Source: Pseudomonas tohonis
GTDB taxonomy: Bacteria; Pseudomonadota; Gammaproteobacteria; Pseudomonadales; Pseudomonadaceae
Assembly: GCF_012767755.2 (NCBI RefSeq)
Contig: NZ_AP023189.1
Location: 1,736,001 to 1,800,000 of the forward strand
Reading direction: 5' to 3'
Length of the DNA: 64,000 nucleotides
Positions 25,701-34,427 of the stretch are shown piece after piece. Each line of letters starts with the position of its first letter. Position 1 is the stretch's first letter. The notes under the pieces were generated by a model. It searched no databases, was not told the origin of the DNA, and saw only the letters and a list, made by a program, of their open reading frames with translations. Made by a program: the position numbers and the translations under genes.

Positions 25701-25738
25701 CATGAAAAAGCCCGGACTTGGTTCCGGGCTTTTTCATG
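25701..25738. terminator. Bidirectional terminator between fimV-like gene and plpD
   Basis: A 16-bp perfect stem (25701-25716 with 25723-25738) carries A5 on the left and T5 on the right, so it can serve both convergent genes. Confidence 0.95.
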
Positions 25739-25806
25739 TCCGTGCAGCGCGCGTGTCGCGTGGGAACGCTCAGCGAGCGGCGCCCCCCCCCTGCGCGAGA
25801 CCCCAC

Positions 25807-27996
25807 TCAGAACACCCGGCCCAGCTTGAGGTAGAGCGCCTGCTCGGACGCGTCGTTGAGGCCGTAGCTGAAGTCGAGCGGGCCCAGCGGCGTGTCGAAG
25901 CTTATGAACAGGCTGCCCGCGTTGATGTAGCCACTGTCGAAGCTGTTGTCGTTGTTCCAGGCCCGGCCGCGTTCGAGGCTGGCGCCGAGGTAGAAGGGGA
26001 AGTCCAGCGGCAGGAACGAGCGCTGGGTCATGCGCCGGTAGTAGACCAGCCGTGCCAGGGCGACGTTCTGCCCGGAGATCGAGTCCTCGCGGAACCCCGA
26101 CAGCTGTCGGGCACCGCCGAGCTGGAAGCTGGAGGTGACCACCTCGGCGCTGTCCAGGGTACGGCCATAGCGACCGCCGAGGACGAAGGTGTTGGCGTCG
26201 CTGGAGAGCGCCTTGTCCAGGCTCAGCTCCCACTGGCGGTAGCGGTCGTCCGAACCCAGTTCGGGGTCGTACTGGCGCAGGGTCAGCTTGATGTCCTCGC
26301 CCTCGTGCGGGTAGTCCACGTTGTCGAGGGTGTCGAAGGAGTACTTCGCCTCGTAGTAGCCCTCGCTGAAACTGAAGCTGGGCAGGCGGCGGTCGCCGAT
26401 GCGCACGTCGGCATCGCCCCAGGCCTGGCCGATGCCGAGGCGCAGCTCGCCGTTGTTGGCGATCTGCCGGCCGATGTTGAAGCCGTAGCCGTAGCGCTGC
26501 AGGCGGTATTCGGCGATGGGGTCGTTGTCCAGGGTGGCGTCCACGTTCTGCGCCTCGGCGGCGAGGTAGGGAGCCACGAAGTAGCGCGAGCCGTAGTCCA
26601 GCGGCTGGTAGAACTCGCTGTAGAGCTCCTGGTCGCTGCCGATCTGGGCACGGGTCAGCCATTCGGCACCGAGCGTGTTGATGCCGTTGACCCGGTAGCT
26701 GGCGCCCAGGTTGAAGGTGCTGCCGCCGCGCATGTCGTCATCCAGGCTCAGGCCCAGGCGCAGGTAGTCGGTGCCGGTGCGCTTGCCGCGCGCGTTGATC
26801 ACCAGCACGTTGCCGTCCTTGCGCTTGACCACGCGGTAATGCACCTGCTCGAAGTAATCCAGGCCGTAGAGCGTGCCCATGTCGCTCTGCAGGCGCTCCA
26901 GGTCCAGCGGCTTGCCGGTCTCCTGGCGGATGATGCGGCGGATCACCTCGTCGCCCACCTTGGAGTCGTTCTCCACGCTGATGCGGGCGATCACCGGGCG
27001 GCGCTCGACCGGCAGGCGCGCCTCCTCCAGCACGGCCTCCTGCCGGCCGCCCGCGTGGGCCAGCGGAGCGAAGCGGTTCTTGAGGATGGTGGCGGCGCGG
27101 TAGCCGGCGTCGATCATCTCCCGCGCGCGACCGAAGTCGGTGGCGGAGAAGCCGGCCAGGGGCGGCTGCACCAGGATGTCGTCCGGGCCCAGGGTGGCCA
27201 GTTGCGCCTCGGAGTTGCGCCGGGTCATCAGGGTCACCGACTGGTTGAGCACATCGACCACCGTGAGCAGCTCCTTGCGCCCGCGCAGCGGGGTGCCGAT
27301 GTCGACGGTGATCACGAGGTCGACACCCATCTCCCGCGCCACGTCCACCGGGATGTTGTCCACCATGCCGCCGTCCACCAGCAACTGGCCGTCCACCTCC
27401 ACCGGTGCGAACACCGCCGGGATCGACATGCTGGCGCGGATCGCCTGGGGCAGGTGGCCCTTGCGGAATACCACCTTCTCGCCGGTGGAGATGTCGGTGG
27501 CCACGGCGCGGAAGGGGATGGCCAGGCGGTCGAAGTCACGGGTGTCGCTGGTGTGCACCAGCAGGCTCTCCAGCAGCAGGGCGAGGTTCTGGCCCTGGAT
27601 CACGCCGAGCGGCAGGCCCAGGCTGCCGTCGTCGCGGAAGCTGAGCTTCTGCTTGACCAGGAAGTCGCGGTCGTCCTGCTTGCGGCGGAAGGGGACGTCG
27701 TCACGCAGTGGCGCGTCAGAGAGCGCCTGGCGCCAGTCGATGGCCAGGGCCAGCTTCTCCAGTTCCTCGACGCTGTAGCCCGAGGCGTAGAGGCCGCCGA
27801 TCACCGCGCCCATGCTGGTGCCGGCGATGGCGTCGATGTGCACGCCCTGTTCCTCCAGCGCCCGCAGCACGCCGATGTGCGCCAGCCCGCGCGCGGCACC
27901 GCCGGACAGCACCAGGCCGATGCGTGGGTGGGCCTGCTCGGCCAGGGTGGCCAGTGGCAGGAGGGTGAAAGCGAGGAACAGAAGCACGCGGCGCAT
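25807..27996 (-). CDS. plpD: PlpD-type patatin autotransporter (type Vd)
   Basis: 729 residues, essentially the length of P. aeruginosa PlpD. The start MRRVLLFLAF gives a cleavable signal peptide. The patatin domain follows: oxyanion loop GGAARGLAHIG, nucleophile elbow GTSMG, and catalytic Asp in DGGMVDNIP. Then a POTRA domain (about 320-400) and a 16-strand BamA-like barrel to the C-terminal phenylalanine. Family members are lipases/phospholipases A1 exposed at or released from the surface. In-frame sequence continues upstream of this start, but only here do signal peptide and length fit. It is read convergently with the FimV-like gene and divergently from the SelT/W/H-like gene. Confidence 0.93.
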   Translation of the reverse strand: MRRVLLFLAFTLLPLATLAEQAHPRIGLVLSGGAARGLAHIGVLRALEEQGVHIDAIAGTSMGAVIGGLYASGYSVEELEKLALAIDWRQALSDAPLRDDVPFRRKQDDRDFLVKQKLSFRDDGSLGLPLGVIQGQNLALLLESLLVHTSDTRDFDRLAIPFRAVATDISTGEKVVFRKGHLPQAIRASMSIPAVFAPVEVDGQLLVDGGMVDNIPVDVAREMGVDLVITVDIGTPLRGRKELLTVVDVLNQSVTLMTRRNSEAQLATLGPDDILVQPPLAGFSATDFGRAREMIDAGYRAATILKNRFAPLAHAGGRQEAVLEEARLPVERRPVIARISVENDSKVGDEVIRRIIRQETGKPLDLERLQSDMGTLYGLDYFEQVHYRVVKRKDGNVLVINARGKRTGTDYLRLGLSLDDDMRGGSTFNLGASYRVNGINTLGAEWLTRAQIGSDQELYSEFYQPLDYGSRYFVAPYLAAEAQNVDATLDNDPIAEYRLQRYGYGFNIGRQIANNGELRLGIGQAWGDADVRIGDRRLPSFSFSEGYYEAKYSFDTLDNVDYPHEGEDIKLTLRQYDPELGSDDRYRQWELSLDKALSSDANTFVLGGRYGRTLDSAEVVTSSFQLGGARQLSGFREDSISGQNVALARLVYYRRMTQRSFLPLDFPFYLGASLERGRAWNNDNSFDSGYINAGSLFISFDTPLGPLDFSYGLNDASEQALYLKLGRVF

Positions 27997-28032
27997 AACG
28001 CATCCCTGGTCAGGCGGGGAGGAAAAGGCCGC

Positions 28033-28038
28033 TATTAT
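28033..28038 (+). promoter_or_regulatory. Candidate -10 box upstream of the SelT/W/H-like gene
   Basis: TATTAT lies 33 nt before the start, in the short gap between divergent genes. No clear -35 is visible. Confidence 0.4.
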
Positions 28039-28071
28039 AGGCACCCCGCACCCCCACCACCGAGCATCGCC

Positions 28072-28356
28072 ATGTCCAGCGCCAGGTCCGAAATCGTCAT
28101 CACCTATTGCACCCAGTGCCAATGGCTGCTGCGTGCCGCCTGGCTGGCCCAGGAGCTGCTCAGCACCTTCGCCGACGACCTCGGCCGGGTGGCGCTGGAG
28201 CCGGGTACCGGCGGTGTGTTCCGCATCACCTGCGATGGCGAGCAGATCTGGGAGCGCAAGGCCGACGGCGGCTTCCCCGAGGCCAAGGTGCTCAAGCAGC
28301 GGGTTCGCGATCGCATCGATCCGACGCGTGACCTGGGCCACAGCGACCGGCCCTGA
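28072..28356 (+). CDS. SelT/SelW/SelH family thioredoxin-like protein
   Basis: 94 residues. The N-terminal beta strand leads into CxxC as [11 protein letters not shown], where the selenoprotein W family has CxxU or CxxC. The remainder fits the Rdx fold: [10 protein letters not shown], a central GTGGVFRI strand, then [15 protein letters not shown]. Both redox residues are cysteine here; no in-frame TGA is used. The family's partners in bacteria are not established. It is probably a small cytoplasmic redox protein. Confidence 0.9.
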   Translation: MSSARSEIVITYCTQCQWLLRAAWLAQELLSTFADDLGRVALEPGTGGVFRITCDGEQIWERKADGGFPEAKVLKQRVRDRIDPTRDLGHSDRP

Positions 28357-28433
28357 GCCTTCTTGCCCCAGGTCAAGCGCGACCCGGCAATGCAGGCATA
28401 GCCTGGCGGCATTCCCCTTTCTGGAGTGCCGTC

Positions 28434-29432
28434 ATGAGCATCATCGTCACCGGTGCCGCCGGCTTCATCGGCAGCAACCTCGTCCGGGCCCTCAACCAGC
28501 GTGGCGAGACGGACATCATCGCCGTCGACGACCTGACAGAGGGCGACAAATTCCGCAACCTCGCCGATTGCGAGATCCGCGACTACCTGGACAAGCGCGA
28601 CTTCGTCCCGCGCTTCGCCGAGGGCGCCTTCGGCATGGTCCGCGCGCTGTTCCACCAGGGGGCCTGCGCCAGCACCCTGGAGGCGGATGGCCGCTACATG
28701 ATGGACAACAACTACCGCTACAGCTGTGAGTTGCTGGACGCCGCGCAGCGTCGCGGCTCGCCCTTCATCTATGCCTCGTCGGCCGCCGTCTACGGCGCGG
28801 GGCGGGTCTTTCGCGAAGCCCGCGAGCACGAGCGGCCGCTGAACGTCTATGGCTACTCCAAATTCCTCTTCGACCAGCGCGTGCGCCGCCTGCTGCCCCA
28901 GGCCCGTGCCCAGGTGGTCGGGTTGCGCTACTTCAACGTCTACGGCCCGCGCGAGGGGCACAAGGGACCGATGGCCTCGGTGGCGCTGCATTGCTTCCAG
29001 CAATACCGCGCGCACGGGCGGGTGCGGCTGTTCGAGGGCTGCGACGGCTTCGCCGATGGCGAGCAGCGGCGCGACTTCGTCTCGGTGGAGGACGTGGCGC
29101 GGGTCAACCTGCACGTTCTCGACCACCCGCAGTGCTCGGGCCTCTTCAACCTCGGCACCGGTATCGCCCGGCCCTTCAACGCGGTGGCCGTGGCGGTGGT
29201 CAACGCCCTGCGCGCCGAGGCCGACCAGCCACCGCTGGGCCTGGCCGAGCTGGTCGAGCGCGGGGTGATCGTCTACGAGGCCTTCCCCGAAGCCCTGCGC
29301 GGGCGCTACCAGAGCCATACGCAGGCGGACATCGACCTGCTGCGCGAGGCCGGTGCAGGCGACGGTTTCCTCGACCTGGAGACCGGCGTGGCGCGCTACT
29401 GCCACTGGTTGCTGGAGCAGGACCAGGCCTGA
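28434..29432 (+). CDS. hldD: ADP-L-glycero-D-manno-heptose 6-epimerase
   Basis: 332 residues of an extended short-chain dehydrogenase. Motifs: NADP-binding GAAGFIGSN at the N-terminus, ASSAAVYG, and the catalytic YGYSK. HldD converts ADP-D-glycero-beta-D-manno-heptose to the L-glycero form, the last step in making the heptose donor for lipopolysaccharide inner core. The segments [32 protein letters not shown] and GTGIARPFN are family hallmarks. A ribosome site (CTGGAG) precedes the ATG. It stands alone, without waaC/waaF neighbours. Confidence 0.95.
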   Translation: MSIIVTGAAGFIGSNLVRALNQRGETDIIAVDDLTEGDKFRNLADCEIRDYLDKRDFVPRFAEGAFGMVRALFHQGACASTLEADGRYMMDNNYRYSCELLDAAQRRGSPFIYASSAAVYGAGRVFREAREHERPLNVYGYSKFLFDQRVRRLLPQARAQVVGLRYFNVYGPREGHKGPMASVALHCFQQYRAHGRVRLFEGCDGFADGEQRRDFVSVEDVARVNLHVLDHPQCSGLFNLGTGIARPFNAVAVAVVNALRAEADQPPLGLAELVERGVIVYEAFPEALRGRYQSHTQADIDLLREAGAGDGFLDLETGVARYCHWLLEQDQA

Positions 29433-29452
29433 GAAAGGCATGTATCAGGAGG

Positions 29453-29468
29453 TTTACCCGGGCTTTAC
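29453..29468 (+). promoter_or_regulatory. Candidate CpxR box upstream of the secreted-protein gene
   Basis: TTTAC-N6-TTTAC, the complement of the GTAAA direct repeat bound by CpxR, lies 87 nt before the start at 29556. It matches the box upstream of cpxP (43869-43884) in sequence, orientation and distance. Confidence 0.7.
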
Positions 29469-29555
29469 ACAGGGCTGACGCCCGCCGGTGCGGCCCCGGC
29501 GAATAATGCCCCCGGGCGGCAGCGATCCTGCTGCCGCCGTGCAGCGAGGTGAACG

Positions 29556-30053
29556 ATGTCCTTGAAAACAACCCTGACGCTGGCGTTGCTGGTGCTCGGC
29601 CTCTCCACCCAGGCGTTCGCCGGCCCGGGGCCGGGTGGTCCCGGCGGGCCCGGTCCGGGCGGCCCCGGCAGCTGGGGGCCAGGCCCCGCTGGTGGGCACG
29701 GTCACGGCCTGCCATCGGGCGCCCGGGAGCTGTGGATCGGCAGCGCGCTGTATTTCGTCGCCGCCGGCACCTACTACCTGTGGAACGCCAACGTGCAGCG
29801 CTACGAGGTGGTGGCTCCGCCGCCGGTGGTGCAGGGCAACAGCGTGGCCAGCTACGAGGTGATCGCCTATCCGGCCAACGGCCAGAGCGTCGACCAGCAG
29901 GGCCGCGACCGCTACGAATGCCACACCTGGGCGGTGTCCCAGAGCGGCTTCGACCCGGCCACCGTGACCCGCCCGGTGGGCAGCGACAGCACCGAACGCT
30001 ACCGCCGCGCGCTGGGCGCCTGCCTGATGGGGCGCGGCTACAGCGTCAACTGA
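29556..30053 (+). CDS. Secreted glycine/proline-rich DUF6515-like protein
   Basis: 165 residues. The signal peptide MSLKTTLTLALLVLGLSTQAFA (cleavage after AFA) is followed by a Gly/Pro-rich segment (about 23-50) of GPGG units with two His in GGHGHG. Then comes a domain with ARELWIGSALYFVAAGTYYLWNANVQRYEVVAPP and a C-terminal part with Cys in DRYECHTWAVSQSGFDP and LGACLMGRGY. This pattern resembles the DUF6515 group of small envelope proteins. Two cysteines could form a periplasmic disulfide. Function is unknown. A candidate CpxR box upstream suggests an envelope-stress role. Confidence 0.85.
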   Translation: MSLKTTLTLALLVLGLSTQAFAGPGPGGPGGPGPGGPGSWGPGPAGGHGHGLPSGARELWIGSALYFVAAGTYYLWNANVQRYEVVAPPPVVQGNSVASYEVIAYPANGQSVDQQGRDRYECHTWAVSQSGFDPATVTRPVGSDSTERYRRALGACLMGRGYSVN

Positions 30054-30077
30054 GAAAGCCGGGCCGCCTTGAACCCT

Positions 30078-30099
30078 GCCCCGGACTTCGGTCCGGGGC
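30078..30099 (+). terminator. UUCG-loop hairpin, possible terminator
   Basis: A perfect 9-bp GC stem with a C(TTCG)G tetraloop lies 25 nt after the preceding stop. No T tract follows, so it may be an RNA 3'-end stabiliser or a weak terminator between convergent genes. Confidence 0.5.
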
Positions 30100-30139
30100 C
30101 CCGGCGGCCTCGCTCCCGCGCTGAAGCACGGGCTACGGT

Positions 30140-31018
30140 TCAGTGCGTCGCTTCGGCGGGCTTCACCGCGTTGGTTCTGCGCGTCGGGAAGGCGATGGCG
30201 ATGATGATCAGCGCGCCACCGGCGAGCATGCGCAGCGAGGGCTCCTCGCTGAACAGCCACCAGGCGAAGGCGATGCCGTAGACCGGCTCCAGCGCGAAGA
30301 TCACCGCCGTGGTGCGGGCGTTCAGCACCTTCAGGCTGGCCACGAACAGGCTGTGGGCGAGGCCGGTGCAGAGCACGCCGAGCAGGGCGATCCACAGCCA
30401 GTCGACGGCCCGGACCGTGGGCAGCAGCGACGCGCCCAGGGGCAGCACGCAGGCGACGATGCAGAGGTTCTGCCACAGCGCCACCTTCACCGGGTCCAGC
30501 CCACGGGTGCTGGCGCGGTTGAGTAACGACAGCAGGGAGAACAGCAGGCCGGAGAGGATGGCCGCGATCAGCCCCTGGGTGGCGTCACTGGCGAAATCGA
30601 ACGCCGGGGTCACCAGCACCAGGCCGACGCTGACCAGGACGACCACCAGCATCTCGCGCAGGTGGATGCGCTCGCGGAACAACAGTCCCTCCAGCAGCAG
30701 GGTGAAGGCCGGGAAGCTGGCGAAACCCAGGGTGGCGATGGCCACGCCGCCAACCTTCACCGCCTGGAAGAACAGCACCCAGTGCCCGCCCAGCAGCAGG
30801 CCGCCGAGCAGCAGCAGGGGAACCTGGCGCCGCGACGGGGAGCCGCCCCGGGCGCCGCCGACCAACCGGGCGAACAGCGCCAGGGCGAGGACGGCGAACA
30901 GCGCCCGGCCCAGGGTGATCACCAGCGGCGTGGTTTCCGCCAGCTTGCCGAAGATGCCGGAAAGGCCGAAGAGCAGGGCACCCAGGTGGATGGCGAGCAG
31001 CGCGTTGCGTTCGTTCAT
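30140..31018 (-). CDS. EamA/DMT-family permease
   Basis: 292 residues with ten hydrophobic segments and two EamA repeats. Glycine-rich starts AIHLGALLFGLSGIFGKLAE and GLIAAILSGLLFSLLSLLNR mark the two halves; EPVYGIAFAWWLFSEEPS is the family's C-terminal motif. It is an inner-membrane drug/metabolite transporter-type protein whose substrate cannot be read from sequence. It overlaps the csaA-like gene by 4 nt (ATGA), so it is translated after it. An AraC regulator lies upstream on the same strand. Confidence 0.92.
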   Translation of the reverse strand: MNERNALLAIHLGALLFGLSGIFGKLAETTPLVITLGRALFAVLALALFARLVGGARGGSPSRRQVPLLLLGGLLLGGHWVLFFQAVKVGGVAIATLGFASFPAFTLLLEGLLFRERIHLREMLVVVLVSVGLVLVTPAFDFASDATQGLIAAILSGLLFSLLSLLNRASTRGLDPVKVALWQNLCIVACVLPLGASLLPTVRAVDWLWIALLGVLCTGLAHSLFVASLKVLNARTTAVIFALEPVYGIAFAWWLFSEEPSLRMLAGGALIIIAIAFPTRRTNAVKPAEATH

Positions 31019-31353
31019 GCCAGGCGCGCGCCGTTGGGCAGGGGCTTGTCGAAGCCGGCCAGCACCACCTTGCCGTCGGCGTCGTGGACGCCGGTCACCA
31101 GCACCTCCGAGCGCACCCCGGCGATGCGCTTGGGTGCGAAGTTGCAGACGCACAGCACCTGGCGGCCGACCAGCTCCTCGGCGGCGTAGTGGGCGGTGAT
31201 CTGCGCGCTGGAGGTCTTCACCCCGAGCTCGCCCAGGTCCACCTCCAGTACGTACGCCGGCTTGATGGCCTTGATGTTGGGTGCGGCGGAGACGACGGTG
31301 CCGACGCGCAGTTCAACGCGTTCGAAATCCGCCCATTCGATGGTCGATGACAT
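31015..31353 (-). CDS. csaA: CsaA-like tRNA-binding domain protein
   Basis: 112 residues forming a single OB-fold tRNA-binding domain. Motifs: FERVELRVGTVV at the N-terminus, ALNAD-like YVLEVDLGELG, KTSSAQIT, GRQVLCVCNFAPKRIAG and the terminal LPNGARLA. CsaA binds tRNA and was described in Bacillus as a secretion-related chaperone; its role in Pseudomonas is unclear. The translational overlap with an EamA permease is a chromosomal pairing with no evident biochemical logic. Confidence 0.9.
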   Translation of the reverse strand: MSSTIEWADFERVELRVGTVVSAAPNIKAIKPAYVLEVDLGELGVKTSSAQITAHYAAEELVGRQVLCVCNFAPKRIAGVRSEVLVTGVHDADGKVVLAGFDKPLPNGARLA

Positions 31354-31445
31354 ACAGCCCCCTTGTTTGACGATGGCCGCAGTCTAGAGGGCGGCGCGGT
31401 GGCTTGTCTGTCGCAGGGCTCGCGGGTTTCGTCGCGACACTCGCG

Positions 31446-32201
31446 TCAGTCGCGCGTGCGACGCAGCGAGCGCGGCGTCACGCCGAACTCGCGCGACAGC
31501 GCGGCGGTGAAGGCGCTCTGCGAGGCATAGCCCACGCGGGCGGCGACCTCGGCCACGCTCAGGGCGCTTTCAAGCAGCAGGCGACGGCCCTGGAGCAGGC
31601 GCCGGGTACGCAGGTAGTCCATGGGCGTCTGCCCGGTGGCGGCGAGGAAGCGGCTGTGAAAGCGCGCCACGGAAAGGCCGCAGAGCCGCGCGAGGTCAGC
31701 CACTTGCAAGGGGCGGGCGGCGTGCTGGTCGATGTGGGCGTCCAGCGCCGCCAGGGGCAGTTCGCCGGGTTCCGTCGTGGCTTCGCTGCCCGGTGCCACC
31801 AGGCTGGCGAGCAGCAGGCCGACGCCTTGGGTGGCGATCACCGGATCGTCGATCGGGCTGGCGGCGAGCCAGCCCACCAACTGGCTCTGGGCGGGGTTGA
31901 GCTGCAGGGCACCGGGTTTTTCCAGCAGGCGCCGGCTGGCATCGAAATGCCCGCCGAGCGTGCGTTGCAGCCAGGTGTCGTCGGGCACGTCCAGCACCAG
32001 GCACAGGCTGCCGCGCGGGCTGCCGCAGGCATGGTGCTCACCCGGCGGGACCACGGCGAGGTTCTGCCGTTCGACCCGCGCGCCGATGCCGCCCACCTCG
32101 AACTCCAGGCTGCCGGTCAGGCCGAACACCAGCTGGGCGTGGTCGTGGCTGTGGGCGAGCAGGTCGTGGTTGTAGCGGCGCAGGGTCAGCATCGGGTTCA
32201 T
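31446..32201 (-). CDS. AraC-family transcriptional regulator
   Basis: 251 residues. The N-terminal cupin (about 10-90, with HSHDHAQLVFGLTG and VVPPGEHHA) could bind a small ligand. The C-terminal double helix-turn-helix (about 150-250) is clear: LQVADLARLCGLSVARFHSRF and SVAEVAARVGYASQSAFTAAL, ending in GVTPRSLRR. The adjacent csaA-eamA genes, 92 nt downstream on the same strand, are possible targets. Confidence 0.92.
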   Translation of the reverse strand: MNPMLTLRRYNHDLLAHSHDHAQLVFGLTGSLEFEVGGIGARVERQNLAVVPPGEHHACGSPRGSLCLVLDVPDDTWLQRTLGGHFDASRRLLEKPGALQLNPAQSQLVGWLAASPIDDPVIATQGVGLLLASLVAPGSEATTEPGELPLAALDAHIDQHAARPLQVADLARLCGLSVARFHSRFLAATGQTPMDYLRTRRLLQGRRLLLESALSVAEVAARVGYASQSAFTAALSREFGVTPRSLRRTRD

Positions 32202-32334
32202 GGGGTGGTCCTCGGCAGGCCGCCAGTCTACTCCGTGGCGCGGGCGCCGGCAGTGTCATCGTTCTGCAAGCTAACCGTCACCTGCACTTCACCGGGCCTG
32301 CGCAAGATCGGAAAAACCCAGCTGGAGGCCGCCC

Positions 32335-33168
32335 ATGAGCAGCGTTCAACGCCTGGAGCCGGTCGACCCGGCTCGTCCCCGCAAGCAACGCGTCCGCACC
32401 CTGTGGATATCCGACGTTCACCTCGGCACCCGCGACTGCCAGGCCGAGCACCTGGCGCGCTTCCTCAAGCGCCACCACGCCGACCGCATCTACCTGGTGG
32501 GCGACATCATCGACGGCTGGAAGCTACGCAGCGGCATCTACTGGCCCCAGGCGCACACCAACGTGATCCGGCGCCTGCTGACCATGAGCAAGCGTGGCAC
32601 CGAGGTGATCTACGTCACCGGCAACCACGACGAATTCCTGCGTCGCTACTCCAGCCTGCTGCTCGGCAACATCCAGCTGGTGGACGAGGCGATCCACGAG
32701 ACCGCCGACGGTCGCCGCCTGCTGGTGATCCACGGCGACCAGTTCGACGTCATCACCCGTTACCACAAGTGGCTGGCCTTCCTCGGCGACTCGGCCTACG
32801 AGTTCACCCTGACCCTCAACCGCTGGCTCAACCACTGGCGCGAGCGCTGGGGCTACGGCTACTGGTCGCTGTCGGCCTTTCTCAAGCACAAGGTCAAGAC
32901 GGCGGTGAACTTCATCAGCGACTTCGAGGAGTCCATCGCCCACGAGTGCGTCAAGCGCGGGCTGGACGGCGCCGTCTGTGGCCACATCCACCACGCCGAG
33001 ATCCGCCAGGTGGGCGGCGTCGAGTACATGAACTGCGGCGACTGGGTCGAATCCTGCACCGCGCTGATCGAGCACTGGGACGGCACCATCGAGCTCTACC
33101 GCCTCGCCGACGACCAGGCGCGCCTCGCCGCCGAGACCCGGCAGCCAGCCCTCGAGCCGGCTGCATGA
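32335..33168 (+). CDS. LpxH-like metallophosphoesterase
   Basis: 277 residues of the calcineurin-like fold with the full metal set: SDVHLGTRDC, GDIIDGW, GNHDEFLR, IHGDQFD and GHIHHAEI. It resembles UDP-2,3-diacylglucosamine hydrolases but is longer than LpxH (about 240) and belongs to the LpxH-related group found beside glycosyltransferases. The ATGA overlap with the next gene implies coupled translation and a joint role, probably in membrane lipid or glycolipid metabolism. The true substrate is not shown by the sequence. Confidence 0.88.
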   Translation: MSSVQRLEPVDPARPRKQRVRTLWISDVHLGTRDCQAEHLARFLKRHHADRIYLVGDIIDGWKLRSGIYWPQAHTNVIRRLLTMSKRGTEVIYVTGNHDEFLRRYSSLLLGNIQLVDEAIHETADGRRLLVIHGDQFDVITRYHKWLAFLGDSAYEFTLTLNRWLNHWRERWGYGYWSLSAFLKHKVKTAVNFISDFEESIAHECVKRGLDGAVCGHIHHAEIRQVGGVEYMNCGDWVESCTALIEHWDGTIELYRLADDQARLAAETRQPALEPAA

Positions 33169-34202
33169 GGATCCTCATCGTCAGCGATGCCTGGGCGCCC
33201 CAGGTCAACGGCGTGGTGACCAGCCTGCAGGCCCTGGTGGCCGAACTGCGCGGGCTCGGCCACTTGGTCAAGCTGCTGTCGCCCCGTGACTTCCGCTCGC
33301 GGCCCTGCCCGACCTACCCGGAGATCCCGCTGGTGTGGGACCTCTGGCGCGTCGGGCCGGCGATCCGCGATTTCCGCCCGGATTGCGTGCACCTCGCCAC
33401 CGAAGGGCCGCTGGGCTGGGCCGCGCGGCGCTGGCTGATGCGCCGTGGCCTGGCTTTCTCCAGCGCCGTGCACACGCGCTTTCCCGAATACGTGCACACC
33501 CGCTGGCCGGGCGTGCCGCTGGAGTGGGGCTACGCCGTGCTGCGCGCCTTCCATCGCCCCAGCCAGACGGTGCTGGTGACCACCGAGCGCCTGCGTGGCG
33601 AGCTGGCCGGGCGCGGGCTGGGGCACCTGTCGCTGTGGCGCAAGGGCGTGGAGACCCGCCTGTTCCACCCGCGCCCGCAGCAGCCCCGGCCGCTGAAGCC
33701 GGTGTTTCTCTACGTCGGCCGCATCGCCCCGGAGAAGAACCTGCGGGCCTTCCTCGACCTGGAGCTGCCCGGCGAGAAATGGCTGGTGGGCGATGGGCCG
33801 CAGCGGGCCGAACTGGAAGCGGACTACCCCGATGCACGCTTCCTCGGCTACCGCCACGGCGAGGCGCTGGCCGAGGCCTATGCCGGTGCCAGCGTGCTGG
33901 TCTTCCCCTCGCGTACCGATACCTACGGGCTGGTGATGCTGGAGGCCCTGGCCTGCGGCACGCCGGTGGCCGCCTTGCCGGTGCCGGGGCCGCTGGACGT
34001 GCTGGAAGCGGATGTCACCGGGGTGATGGACGAGGACCTGCAGGGGGCCTGCCTGCGCGCCCTCGAACTGGACCGCGCCACCTGCGCCGAACGGGCCGCG
34101 CGCCTGTCCTGGCGGGCTTCCGCCCAGGAGTTCCTGGCACGCCAGCCGCTGCTGGACGGCGAGTTGTGCGGTGAGGCGGTGGGGGAAGGGTCGCTGTCGT
34201 AG
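33165..34202 (+). CDS. GT4-family glycosyltransferase (MgtA-like)
   Basis: 345 residues with two Rossmann domains. The N-terminal MRILIVSDAWAPQVNGVV and the C-terminal donor site (YVGRIAPEKN, GDGP, GEALAEAYAGASVLVFPSRTDTYGLVMLEALACGTPVAAL) fit GT4 enzymes. The closest type I recognise is the MgtA/alpha-mannosyltransferase group acting on lipids. The start is fixed by ATGA overlap with the phosphoesterase. The last 15 residues are low-complexity. Possible cytoplasmic-side membrane enzyme. Sugar donor and acceptor are unknown. Confidence 0.88.
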   Translation: MRILIVSDAWAPQVNGVVTSLQALVAELRGLGHLVKLLSPRDFRSRPCPTYPEIPLVWDLWRVGPAIRDFRPDCVHLATEGPLGWAARRWLMRRGLAFSSAVHTRFPEYVHTRWPGVPLEWGYAVLRAFHRPSQTVLVTTERLRGELAGRGLGHLSLWRKGVETRLFHPRPQQPRPLKPVFLYVGRIAPEKNLRAFLDLELPGEKWLVGDGPQRAELEADYPDARFLGYRHGEALAEAYAGASVLVFPSRTDTYGLVMLEALACGTPVAALPVPGPLDVLEADVTGVMDEDLQGACLRALELDRATCAERAARLSWRASAQEFLARQPLLDGELCGEAVGEGSLS

Positions 34203-34251
34203 GGCACGCAGCCATGTATCCGCGTAGCCGCGCGGTCTGGCGCTCCGCATC

Positions 34252-34279
34252 GATGGGTTTCGCTCCGCTCTACCCATCC
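34252..34279. repeat. Palindromic extragenic repeat
   Basis: GATGGGT...ACCCATC flanks TTCGCTCCGCTCT, a form I recognise as a common Pseudomonas intergenic repeat. The rest of the 225-nt gap carries only the cyaB terminator. Confidence 0.65.
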
Positions 34280-34384
34280 CACGAAAAGCACGAAGCTTCG
34301 TCGCAGGAGGTGACGTGCGCACCGAAGCGCTTCGTGAGCGCAGCGCAACCGTCCTCGCGGTGCCTGATGCCTGCGCCGCGCCCA

Positions 34385-34411
34385 TGAAAAAGGCCGCCCG
34401 AGGGCGGCCTT
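34385..34411 (-). terminator. Terminator of cyaB
   Basis: A 10-bp stem (34390-34399 with 34402-34411) carries A5 on its left side, which reads as a T tract for the leftward cyaB transcript. Confidence 0.85.
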
Positions 34412-34427
34412 GCTGTGACCCATTCGG

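Noticed and set aside
25630..28071. Rightward frame reading through plpD into the SelT/W/H-like gene
   Set aside because: Only the last 94 codons have family features and a sensible start; the rest is the shadow of PlpD.
31404..33164. Upstream extension of the GT4 glycosyltransferase frame
   Set aside because: It overlaps the AraC gene and the phosphoesterase in other frames; the GT4 domain begins cleanly at MRILIVSD with an ATGA overlap.
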